Shown here piece after piece: positions 45,974 through 54,242 of a stretch of DNA of 64,000 nt. This stretch comes from Candidatus Omnitrophota bacterium (GTDB lineage: Bacteria; Ratteibacteria; UBA8468; B48-G9; DTJG01), in assembly GCA_023485205.1 (NCBI GenBank), contig JAMCZX010000017.1, positions 16,767 to 80,766 of the forward strand. Direction: 5' to 3'. Numbering within the stretch: the stretch's first letter is position 1; each line of letters starts with the position of its first letter. The position numbers and the translations under genes were made by a program. The notes beneath the pieces are model-generated. The model did no database searches. It saw only the letters and a program-made list of their open reading frames with translations, and was not told the origin of the DNA.

Positions 45974-46004
45974 GTAATTTCACTCAATGATTGAGTAAAA
46001 TTAC
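45974..46004. repeat. 15-bp inverted repeat after rlmB
   Basis: GTAATTTCACTCAAT and ATTGAGTAAAATTAC with one mismatch and a 1-nt centre. No T-run on either strand. Its CACTCAAT/ATTGAGT core resembles the outer arms of the palindromic repeat family. It lies immediately upstream of murG. Confidence 0.6.
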
Positions 46005-46028
46005 TCAACCACAAAATATTTTGTATTA

Positions 46029-47102
46029 ATGGATAAAAAAATATTGGTTATCGTAGGGTCTACAGGCGGACATTATATTCCAGGAACTGTTCTTGCAGAA
46101 AACATAAGGAAAATTTTACCTTCAGTTCAAATCATTTTTGCAGGGGAGAAAAAGCTCAAAGACCTTGAAATATGGAAAACCAAATGTTTTCCTTTCATTC
46201 CAATACCCGTTATTAAAAGACCAAAAAAAATCAGGATTTTCTTTTTTCCTTTCAGGTTTATGTACGTCCTGCTATACTCTTTTATCCTGATAAACAGGCA
46301 AAAACCGCAACTTATTGTCGGAATGGGAAGTTATACCACTATCGTGCCAATTTTAACGGGTATTATATTAAAACAAAAGATTATCATCCATGAGCAGAAT
46401 TATGTTCCAGGACTTACAACCAAAATTCTTAACTTTTTTGGCGCTCCCGTGGCTTTAACCTTTCCTGAAACAAAAAAGTATCTTTTAAAAAAAAGGTTCC
46501 ATATTACAGGGCTTCCTGTAAGGGAGGAATTTTATTCCGGTGATAAAATATCTTTAAATAATTCGGGGCTAAAAGAAAACAAAACCACAATACTTGTTAC
46601 GGGCGGCAGCCAGGGGGCAAAATTTATCAATGACCTTATAGTGCAGGCCATATCTTTGTTGGACCCTTTAAAATACCAGATTATTCACATAACAGGTAAA
46701 AAAGATTTTGAAAGGGTTAAAGAATTTTATAAAAAATCTGAAATCAACTCCTATGTTTTAGATTTTTCACTAAAAATTTATGATTTTTTTAAATCTTCTG
46801 ATATTATAATAAGCAGATGCGGCGCAGGAACAATAGCAGAAATCACCTCAGTGAAAAAACCTGCCATACTCATTCCTTTCAGGTTTGCAGAAGGACACCA
46901 GCTATTTAATGCCAAATACTGTGAAGAAAAAGGTGCCTGTATTGTGATGGAAGAAAAAAATACAGGTCCCCTGACATTATTTCACTCCATTGAAACAATA
47001 AAAGCAAACATTGAAAAATTCAAGTCAAATTTTGAAAATATCAAGATATCAGATACTGAGGGTAATTTTGCTAAATTATGTATTGAAAAAATACGAAAAT
47101 AG
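46029..47102 (+). CDS. murG: UDP-GlcNAc:lipid I N-acetylglucosaminyltransferase
   Basis: Makes lipid II on the inner face of the membrane. 357 residues, GT-B fold. GSTGGHYIPGTVLAE (family GGTGGHxxPA, here Gly-Ser), IIHEQNYVPG, GGSQGAKFIND and SRCGAGTIAEI are the expected loops. No Shine-Dalgarno site. Separated from the murB-ddl-fts genes by about 20 kb and on the other strand, so the division/wall cluster is broken up. Confidence 0.92.
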   Translation: MDKKILVIVGSTGGHYIPGTVLAENIRKILPSVQIIFAGEKKLKDLEIWKTKCFPFIPIPVIKRPKKIRIFFFPFRFMYVLLYSFILINRQKPQLIVGMGSYTTIVPILTGIILKQKIIIHEQNYVPGLTTKILNFFGAPVALTFPETKKYLLKKRFHITGLPVREEFYSGDKISLNNSGLKENKTTILVTGGSQGAKFINDLIVQAISLLDPLKYQIIHITGKKDFERVKEFYKKSEINSYVLDFSLKIYDFFKSSDIIISRCGAGTIAEITSVKKPAILIPFRFAEGHQLFNAKYCEEKGACIVMEEKNTGPLTLFHSIETIKANIEKFKSNFENIKISDTEGNFAKLCIEKIRK

Positions 47103-47176
47103 TCTGTCTCCTGCCGGTGAAATAAACAAAATAGAGATTGCGGATTGTATTCCAATGAACAAAAGTTTTTTTAAAC

Positions 47177-48337
47177 TTACAAAATAGAATCTATTTTATT
47201 CCAACTGACAATTTCGCCAAAAGACCTTTTTTGATGCTCCTCTCCTTTATAAATTAAATAAAGTTTACTGCTGACATTGCCTGTTATCTTATTCCAGTAT
47301 TTCAAACCCTTAAAAAAATCCTCCACAATTGTTTTGGAAAATTTTATTTCAATACCGAGTAAAGACCTGTTATTTTCCATAATACAATCCACTTCATTAC
47401 CTGTTCTGTCTCTCCAATAATAACAATGCTGTTCAAACCCTTTATTAAATCTATACTTAATTATCTCTGATATGACAAATGACTCAAAAAGACTGCCTCC
47501 TAAATAATGCGTAGAAAGTTGTTGTTTGTTTTGAATCCCGAGAAGTGAACAGGCAAGTCCTGTATCATAAAAATATAGCTTGGGCATCTTTATCAATCGT
47601 TTATTGAAATTTTTATAATATGGTTTGAGAAGAAAAATAATGTATGTTGACTCTAATATTGAAATCCAGGCCTTTGCGGTATTATGGGTTATTCCGCAAT
47701 CATTTCCCAGAGATAAAAGATTCAAAACCTGTCCTATTCTTCCTGCACATAGTTTTATGAATTTTTGAAAGATGTTTAAATCTAATATGTTTTTAATCAG
47801 CCTTACATCTCTTTCCACATAAGTTTGAATATAATTTGGATACCAATCCCGGGGATTAATTTTTTTATCGTATATTCCCGGATATGAACCAGTAAAAATA
47901 TATTCTTCTGCGCTATCAGGTTCATATTTGGTTTTTTTTAATTCTTCAAGACTAAGTGGCAACAATTTCAATATTGCTACACGCCCTGCCAAAGATTGAG
48001 AAATATTTTCCTGTAAAATAATATTTTGTGACCCTGTAAGAATAAATTGACCTGCTTTATTACTTCGGTCAACTGTAGTTTGGATATATGAAAATAAAGA
48101 AGGAACTCTCTGCACTTCATCAATAATAGCTCCCTTGCTATATGTCGCAAGAAAACCCCGGGGGTCGGTTAAAGCAAATTCTCTCGTATCCAAATCCTCA
48201 AGGTTTACATAATCTTTATTGAGAAAAACATTCCTTACCAGAGTGGTTTTACCTGACTGCCGTGGTCCTATAACAGAAATAACAGGAAATTTTAAAGCCA
48301 GCGATTTAAGTTTTTGGGATAACGTTCTTTTTAACAT
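47177..48337 (-). CDS. AAA-like ATPase with DUF4143 domain
   Basis: 386 residues from the ATG at 48337 (another ATG lies 18 bp upstream). Walker A VIGPRQSGKTTLV (about 20-32), Walker B GAIIDEVQRVP, sensor GQFILTGSQN, then the C-terminal DUF4143 nuclease-like region with CYYWRDRTGNEVDCIM and LLGIEIKFSK. The D/E-x-K residues suit a PD-(D/E)XK-type fold. A widespread family of unknown role, often in accessory regions. Confidence 0.9.
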   Translation of the reverse strand: MLKRTLSQKLKSLALKFPVISVIGPRQSGKTTLVRNVFLNKDYVNLEDLDTREFALTDPRGFLATYSKGAIIDEVQRVPSLFSYIQTTVDRSNKAGQFILTGSQNIILQENISQSLAGRVAILKLLPLSLEELKKTKYEPDSAEEYIFTGSYPGIYDKKINPRDWYPNYIQTYVERDVRLIKNILDLNIFQKFIKLCAGRIGQVLNLLSLGNDCGITHNTAKAWISILESTYIIFLLKPYYKNFNKRLIKMPKLYFYDTGLACSLLGIQNKQQLSTHYLGGSLFESFVISEIIKYRFNKGFEQHCYYWRDRTGNEVDCIMENNRSLLGIEIKFSKTIVEDFFKGLKYWNKITGNVSSKLYLIYKGEEHQKRSFGEIVSWNKIDSIL

Positions 48338-48401
48338 GCTCCAAGTATAAACCATATTGGACAGTTTGGCAATACAATTTACAATATTACTAAGTGGCAG
48401 A

Positions 48402-48593
48402 GTAAATATTCACTAAAACAGTGTTTCCTCCAAAAAGATTGGCGGACAGGTATAATTTATTTATCTGAAGTAGGAAATAAGTTCTGGATTGCTCTTCTCA
48501 TCTTTGTAAAAACGTTCTTTCAAACAAATCCTCAAAGACAATCCAAACTTATTTCAGAACTTATTTCAAACACCGTTCTACTTGAGTATTTAC
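48402..48593. repeat. palindromic intergenic repeat, copy 8 (full length)
   Basis: Most complete copy: left outer arm GTAAATATTCACTAAAACAG at 48402, inner module 48478-48553 (ATAAGTTCTGGATTG ... CAATCCAAACTTAT), right outer arm AAACACCGTTCTACTTGAG to TATTTAC at 48593. Between two minus-strand genes. Confidence 0.82.
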
Positions 48594-48615
48594 GTAGCAG
48601 ATAAGATAATTTTCC

Positions 48616-48945
48616 CTATTCTTTAGTTATTTTAATAATGCTGTCTTTGGGCAATGCAAGTCCCGCTGCTACCTGCATGCCTTTAAATACCGCACAGGGG
48701 ATAGAACACCCTTTACAACTTGCTTTAAAAATTTCACGCGAAGCGCTGAATATAACGCTTTCGTTTATCCCAAGTTCTGCGTATCCATCTATCTGCCCTT
48801 TTGTCTCAAGAAATTCTGCGAAATTTTTAACAATTTTACAGTCGCTTACAATACGAAAACTTACATTTTGCGAGTCTTCGCTATTGGCATGTATCCGTGT
48901 TTGAAAACCGCAAATACCTCCATCCACCACAATCAATGTTTTCAT
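48616..48945 (-). CDS. conserved small cysteine-containing protein of unknown function
   Basis: 109 residues. VDGGICGFQTRIHA at the start, IVSDCKIVKNFAEFL, and a SCKGCSIPCAVFKGMQVAAG block with three cysteines near residues 76-84. Remaining cysteines at about 12 and 36 could join them in a metal or Fe-S site. I recall similar proteins (a DUF with ICGF start and CxxCxxP end) in acetogens and methanogens, without known function. GGGAG precedes the ATG. Confidence 0.75.
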   Translation of the reverse strand: MKTLIVVDGGICGFQTRIHANSEDSQNVSFRIVSDCKIVKNFAEFLETKGQIDGYAELGINESVIFSASREIFKASCKGCSIPCAVFKGMQVAAGLALPKDSIIKITKE

Positions 48946-48962
48946 TCATAGTCTCCCTATCT

Positions 48963-49174
48963 GTAAATATTCAGTAAAAGGTGTTTCAGTAAATAAAAGT
49001 TTTTTACCGAACATTAAAATTTATAGATTAAATTCCACCTAAATCTTATTTCATTCCTTTGTCAACTGTCAAATTTCATTAATCACTATTGATGAAAATG
49101 AATTCTGATATTTTGTATAAGTAGAAAAATCTTATTGTTTTATTACAATAGAACACCGTTTAGTGAGGATTTAC
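48963..49174. repeat. palindromic intergenic repeat, copy 9 (different interior)
   Basis: Outer arms GTAAATATTCAGTAAAAGG (48963) and CACCGTTTAGTGAGGATTT to 49174 are the family's ends, but the interior of about 165 bp does not match the inner module. It occupies most of the gap before cobS; the rest is the cobS promoter. No cobalamin riboswitch elements were recognised here. Confidence 0.7.
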
Positions 49175-49178
49175 AAAA

Positions 49179-49207
49179 TTGAATGATTACATTATCCTTG
49201 TTATAAT
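49179..49207 (+). promoter_or_regulatory. cobS promoter predicting a leaderless mRNA
   Basis: TTGAAT (49179-49184), 17-nt spacer, TATAAT (49202-49207). The expected +1, seven nt past the -10 box, is the A of the cobS ATG at 49214. No Shine-Dalgarno site is present. Confidence 0.75.
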
Positions 49208-49213
49208 TTAACT

Positions 49214-49945
49214 ATGAGACTTTTTTTGATTGCTCTTCAGTTTATAACATATATTCCTGTCCGGATTAAACCAAAAGAGGAAGAAATTGCCCGGTCAAGT
49301 TTATTTTTTCCATTTGTTGGCGGATGTATTGGCCTGTTTTTATTTTTTATCTTCTTTTTAGCCTCAAGGTTTTTTCCTCATTCAGTATCTATTCTTTTGG
49401 TTATTATAGCCTCTATTATTATTACAGGCGGTTTTCATATTGAAGGATTCATTGATGTATGCGATGGATTTTATGCAGGTAAAAATAGAGATGATATTCT
49501 AAGAATAATGAAAGATCCGCACTGTGGCTCAATGGGAATAATAGGCGCAGTTATTCTTCTTTTATCAAAATTTATTATTCTTGACAATATTCCATCTTTG
49601 CAAATATTTCCTGCACTTGTATTAATGGGAATATTAAGCAGATGGGCTATGGTTTTTATTGCGTTTTCTTCAAAATATGCCAGAGAATCCGGAACAGGAA
49701 AAATATTTATAGATGGAATTAAAAAAACAGATTTTTTGCTTGCAACAATTTTTACCATTGTTTTTTCTATCCTTTTACTTGGTATTTCCGGTATTTTTCT
49801 GGTAATTATTTCTACTTGTTTTATTTATCTTATACGCATCTTTTTTAATAAAAAGATTTCAGGTGTTACTGGTGATACTTTAGGTGCAACAAATGAAATA
49901 ATTGAAGTGTTTTCATTACTTATTTTATTATTGTTTTTCAAATAA
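49214..49945 (+). CDS. cobS: adenosylcobinamide-GDP ribazoletransferase (cobalamin synthase)
   Basis: Joins adenosylcobinamide-GDP and alpha-ribazole in the last steps of B12 assembly, at the membrane. 243 residues with six or more hydrophobic segments. GGFHIEGFIDVCDGFYAGK (about 75-93) carries the metal-binding Asp set (usual GGLHLDGLADTADG) and ILRIMKDPHCGSMGIIGA is the second signature. The organism needs B12 for AcsCD, so the gene fits the CODH/ACS operon though it stands alone here. Confidence 0.9.
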   Translation: MRLFLIALQFITYIPVRIKPKEEEIARSSLFFPFVGGCIGLFLFFIFFLASRFFPHSVSILLVIIASIIITGGFHIEGFIDVCDGFYAGKNRDDILRIMKDPHCGSMGIIGAVILLLSKFIILDNIPSLQIFPALVLMGILSRWAMVFIAFSSKYARESGTGKIFIDGIKKTDFLLATIFTIVFSILLLGISGIFLVIISTCFIYLIRIFFNKKISGVTGDTLGATNEIIEVFSLLILLLFFK

Positions 49946-50077
49946 ATATCTCTCTAACAACATATTTATATAAATCGCCTCCAGCCTGCCCCTGATTTAG
50001 AAACTGCTCTATTTTCTGTTAATCCCCGATTATGTTAAAATATATCTATAGAGCTATCAAGTTTTGGGGAAATCTCA

Positions 50078-51472
50078 ATGTATAAAAACAATAAAAAAAT
50101 GATACACATTATTGGAATTGGCGGGATTGGAGCAAGCGGCCTGGCAAAAATTTTCCATTATGAAGGTAAAAAAGTACAGGGTTCAGATTTAATAAAAACT
50201 GAATTGACGGAAAAACTTAAAACCTCAGGAATAAAAATCTTCTATGACCAGAAACCGGAAAATATAAAAAAAGACATAGACCTTGTAATTTATTCCCAGG
50301 CAATAACAGAGGAAAATCCGGAATATAAAAAAGCAAAAGAATATGGGATTCCATGTATTTCATATCCACAGGCGCTTGGACTGTTAACAAAAGAAAAAAG
50401 AACAATAGCAATTTCCGGAACACACGGTAAAACAACAACATCCGCTCTTATCGTTAATCTTTTAAACTCAGGCGGGATTGAAACAAATTTTGTAATAGGC
50501 GGAGAAATTACCGGGCTGGGAAATTCAGGTATCGGTAAAAGTGATTTCCTTGTAGTGGAGGCATGTGAATATAAAAGGTCCTTTCTTGATTACGAACCTG
50601 AAATTGAAGTTATGACAGCTATAGAGGAAGATCATCTTGATTATTATAAAGATATAAACGACATAGTTTCTGCTTTTAAAGAATTTTCAGGAAAAATAAA
50701 AAATAAAGGGATACTTATAGCAAATACGGATGATGAAAACGTACGTTCTGTAATTTCTGAATATAACGGGGAATTATTAACCTATGGAATAAAAAACGGG
50801 CATATCAGGGCAGATAATATTATTCTTTCTGAAAAAGGAAATACCTTTGATTGTCTATACAATAATAAAAAGATAGGAACGTTCCGGACAAATTTATATG
50901 GTCTGCATAATGTTTTAAACTCTCTTGCCTGTATATCAGCAGGAATTACTCTTAAAATATCACTGGAAAGCATTGCAGACTCTCTTGAAAAATTCCCCGG
51001 TGTAAACAGAAGATTCCAGGAGATAAAAAATGTTAATGGCATTACAATCATGGATGATTATGGACATCATCCGACAGAAATAGAGGCAACCCTGAAAGGA
51101 CTCCGGCAGAAATATCCTCAAAAAAGGATGCTAATTATTTTTCAGCCACACCAGTACAGCAGAACCAGGTTTTTACTGAAAGATTTTGCCTCTTCATTTT
51201 CTCTTGCAGATGAAGTAATAGTCCCGGATATATATTTTGTCCGTGATAGTGAAATTGAAAAAAAATTCATAAACAGCAAAATTCTTGTCCATGAAATATT
51301 AAAAAATGGCATCCAGGCAAAATATATACCTAAATTCAGTGAGATAGTGAAATATCTCTCCAGAGAAGCAAAAAATGGAGACCTTATTTTGACGATTGGT
51401 GCAGGACCTATTAATGAAGTCGCTTATGCTTTTAAAGATGAAATCAAGAATAAATATCCAGCATGTACTTAG
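50078..51472 (+). CDS. murC: UDP-N-acetylmuramate--L-alanine ligase
   Basis: 464 residues. HIIGIGGIGASGLAKI (about 10-25) is the MurC UDP-binding fold, ISGTHGKTTTSALI (about 112-125) the ATP loop, EACEYKRSFL and DDYGHHPTEIEATL the central and C-terminal Mur ligase blocks, and FQPHQYSRTRFL the MurC-type end. Adds L-Ala to UDP-MurNAc. GGGGAAA lies upstream of the ATG. Stands apart from murB, unlike in many genomes where they are fused or adjacent. Confidence 0.94.
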   Translation: MYKNNKKMIHIIGIGGIGASGLAKIFHYEGKKVQGSDLIKTELTEKLKTSGIKIFYDQKPENIKKDIDLVIYSQAITEENPEYKKAKEYGIPCISYPQALGLLTKEKRTIAISGTHGKTTTSALIVNLLNSGGIETNFVIGGEITGLGNSGIGKSDFLVVEACEYKRSFLDYEPEIEVMTAIEEDHLDYYKDINDIVSAFKEFSGKIKNKGILIANTDDENVRSVISEYNGELLTYGIKNGHIRADNIILSEKGNTFDCLYNNKKIGTFRTNLYGLHNVLNSLACISAGITLKISLESIADSLEKFPGVNRRFQEIKNVNGITIMDDYGHHPTEIEATLKGLRQKYPQKRMLIIFQPHQYSRTRFLLKDFASSFSLADEVIVPDIYFVRDSEIEKKFINSKILVHEILKNGIQAKYIPKFSEIVKYLSREAKNGDLILTIGAGPINEVAYAFKDEIKNKYPACT

Positions 51473-51569
51473 CGGAGCAAACAAAGTATTATTTACAAAT
51501 TTCTGTTTTTATGTAAAATAAAAAGGTATAAATAATCCGTCGGTCTTTCAGACGAAAAAAGGTTTTTAT

Positions 51570-54242
51570 ATGCAAAAAAACATAAAATTACAAAGACTTA
51601 TCTCCATGTATGGAAATAAATTTACTTATGTTCTGATTATTTCCATTTTTATCTGTATTTTTACATCTTTTGCACAGGAAAATTATATAAAATCCACATT
51701 TTCTTTGGGAACAAAAACCCAGAAGATAGAGATTCTTGATAAAATTTTGTATCAAAGAGATTTCACTGCAGTTCCTGAAGTAATAAAACTTTTAAATGAC
51801 CCTTCTGTCAATGTAAGGATTCTTGCTTCAAAAATACTCTATGTCATGGGAGACAGTTCCTTTACAGCCTCATATGAACAGGAAATGCATGACCCCTACT
51901 GGCAGGTACGGCTTTATGGAATAAAAAGTCTTGTAAAATGGGGCAGAGGGGATAAAATTTTATCTGACTTTAAAAAAGGACTTGATGACAGCTACTGGCA
52001 GGTACGGTTCTGGTCTGCTGTCGGATTTGAAAAATTTGGCAATGCAGGTTCTTTAAATCCTCTTATTTCTCATCTTAATGACAAAAATACAGAAATAAAA
52101 ATTGCAATTCTACGCGCCCTGCAGCATATATTAAGCCAGGACATAGGAAAATATGATTTTAAAAAACTATCACCGGATACTCTTTCTATATTTTCAACAC
52201 TCAGTCAGAGTAAAAATAAAGAGATTCAGATTAATACAATCTGGGCATTAGAAGAAACCAATGACCCGAGGGTAGTACCAGATATTGTGAACCTTCTTAA
52301 TAGTAAATGGACTAATGTAAAAATACAGGCAGTCTGGGCCTTAGAGCAGATGAAAACCACCACAGGATTTACAAACCTTACAAAACTACTTGCAGAACCA
52401 TCTGTAAAACTAAAAATTGAAACAATAAAAACTCTGGTAAGGCTTAATGCTACAGGTGCCGTTGATGCCCTTATCTTAAAACTTGGCGACCCTGATAAAA
52501 ACGTAAGGGTATATGCCCTATGGGGGCTTGAAAAATTTAATAATGACTCTTCTTATCCTGCTATTGTAAATGCACTTTCTGACCATTCCGAGATAGTAAA
52601 AGAAACAGCATACCAGACTATACTTTCATTAAAAAACCCTGATTTTGTTCCGCTTCTTGAAAATGTCGTTTCATCACCGGAAACCCCTGTCTATGCAAAA
52701 ATATTAAGCCTCAGGCTTCTTGGAAAAATCGGAACAGGTGAAACAAATGAATTTTTTAAATCCCTGAGGGGAAATCCGCAACCCCAGGTAAGAGAACATC
52801 TTCTCAGGGCATGGTCCAGCCTTAATCCTTCTGATACTGATTTCCTTGAATATCTTTCTTATGAATCCCGCATGGATAATGATTATTTGGTAAGAAAAGA
52901 TGCAAGAAACATACTTGAAAACATTAATTCAGGATTAGAGGAAGAAATAACCTCTTCAGAAAATTCCAAACGGACGCGGGCTATTGAAAAGTTATCCCTT
53001 CTTAAAAGAAGCAGTGAAATTTCCGGGTCAATAAGAGAAATGTTAATAAGTCCGTATCCTGATGTAAGAGATGCCGGTTTAAAATTCATTACGTATCAAC
53101 CTGAATCCTCTTCATATACCTTAATAAAGGATTGCCTTTCCTCTTCTTCAGAAGAAACAAAAAGATTAGCGCTTATGGCTGCAGGAAAAACAAGAGTACC
53201 GGGTGCAGTAAGTCTTATATCTCCCTACCTGAACAGCCCTGATACATATTTAAAGATTACCGCAGCATACTCACTTGCTCTGCTTGGAAACAGGGATGGG
53301 GTTTTTGTTGCAAGGGATAATCTTTTTAATCCTGACGTCAGGATACAATTACTTGCCATTAAAACAGTCTCTCTTCTAAATGATAAGGCATCTTCACCAA
53401 AACTTTTGCAGACTCTTCAAAGCTCCAATTTGGAAGTAAAACTTAATTCAGCATGTGCACTTGCAAAAACAGGCGTCAAAAAGGGCCTTTATGCACTTGT
53501 AGACTTAAGCCAGAAAGATACAGAACCCGTAAGAACGCAGGCACGTTTATGCCTTTACAGCAGAGATGTTCTTAATAACTTCAGGTATACGATACCCGGG
53601 ATAAAACAAAAAATATACACACTTAAAGAGGGAATCAGGGAAATAGCCCATAAACAGATTACTGCAGAAAAATTTTCCGTCCCTCCTGCCATGGATGCAA
53701 ATAACAATGAGACCCCATGGTCAGATATGGCGGCAAGTGATACCTTTATATACATTGGCAATGAAAGGGTCCCTTCTGAAGTTCAGACGAAAGTATTTGC
53801 CGGTTATGACAGCAAAAACCTTTATATCCTTGCAGTATGCGAGGACCTGCAGGCAGATACTTTAAATTATAACAGCCAGGATTTTTTCACAGTTGCAATT
53901 AATCCTGCCAATTCAAATTCAAGATGGTACCAGTTTACAGTTCAGCCAACAAACATTATCAGGTATGCATATATATGGAGATTATACAGCTACAAAAATA
54001 AAAACAGCATGTACAGGAAATGGACTTCCTCATGGAAAAGTGTAACTTCTATCAAATCTGATAAATGGATTGTTGAAATATCCATCCCTTTAAAAGACAT
54101 CCATGGAAAAATAGTACAAGGTTCTTACTGGGGAATAAATTTCCAGAGGACTTCTGACCATTTGCCCGATGTTACATGGACAGGTAAAATAGATAATCCA
54201 TACCAGTTTGGAAGAATAAAGTTTGATGGAGACAATTCATGA
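51570..54242 (+). CDS. exported HEAT-repeat protein with C-terminal CBM9-like domain
   Basis: 890 residues. N-terminal hydrophobic export segment (about 18-33). Residues about 50-660 are a long array of HEAT/PBS-lyase-like repeats (WQVRLYGIKSL, WQVRFWSAVGF, NVRVYALWGLEKF, and so on). The last 200 residues (WSDMAASDTFIYIG, DSKNLYILAVCEDL, KWIVEISIPLKDI, YWGINFQRT) resemble family 9 carbohydrate-binding/DOMON-type beta-sandwich domains. Likely an envelope scaffold binding sugar or surface polymer; role unknown. Overlaps the next gene by 4 bp (ATGA). Confidence 0.8.
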   Translation: MQKNIKLQRLISMYGNKFTYVLIISIFICIFTSFAQENYIKSTFSLGTKTQKIEILDKILYQRDFTAVPEVIKLLNDPSVNVRILASKILYVMGDSSFTASYEQEMHDPYWQVRLYGIKSLVKWGRGDKILSDFKKGLDDSYWQVRFWSAVGFEKFGNAGSLNPLISHLNDKNTEIKIAILRALQHILSQDIGKYDFKKLSPDTLSIFSTLSQSKNKEIQINTIWALEETNDPRVVPDIVNLLNSKWTNVKIQAVWALEQMKTTTGFTNLTKLLAEPSVKLKIETIKTLVRLNATGAVDALILKLGDPDKNVRVYALWGLEKFNNDSSYPAIVNALSDHSEIVKETAYQTILSLKNPDFVPLLENVVSSPETPVYAKILSLRLLGKIGTGETNEFFKSLRGNPQPQVREHLLRAWSSLNPSDTDFLEYLSYESRMDNDYLVRKDARNILENINSGLEEEITSSENSKRTRAIEKLSLLKRSSEISGSIREMLISPYPDVRDAGLKFITYQPESSSYTLIKDCLSSSSEETKRLALMAAGKTRVPGAVSLISPYLNSPDTYLKITAAYSLALLGNRDGVFVARDNLFNPDVRIQLLAIKTVSLLNDKASSPKLLQTLQSSNLEVKLNSACALAKTGVKKGLYALVDLSQKDTEPVRTQARLCLYSRDVLNNFRYTIPGIKQKIYTLKEGIREIAHKQITAEKFSVPPAMDANNNETPWSDMAASDTFIYIGNERVPSEVQTKVFAGYDSKNLYILAVCEDLQADTLNYNSQDFFTVAINPANSNSRWYQFTVQPTNIIRYAYIWRLYSYKNKNSMYRKWTSSWKSVTSIKSDKWIVEISIPLKDIHGKIVQGSYWGINFQRTSDHLPDVTWTGKIDNPYQFGRIKFDGDNS

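Noticed and set aside
45974..46004. Terminator after rlmB
   Set aside because: Good hairpin but no T-run on either strand; kept only as an inverted repeat.
48946..49213. Cobalamin riboswitch upstream of cobS
   Set aside because: No B12-box-like conserved core was recognised; the gap is a palindromic repeat plus a promoter leaving no leader.
51540..51568. Short hairpin (CGTC...GACG) before the HEAT-repeat gene as a terminator
   Set aside because: Only four paired bases; too weak to support.
51570..53600. Periodic DNA in the HEAT gene as a possible CRISPR-like or satellite array
   Set aside because: The periodicity is at the protein level (HEAT helices) and units differ in DNA sequence and length.
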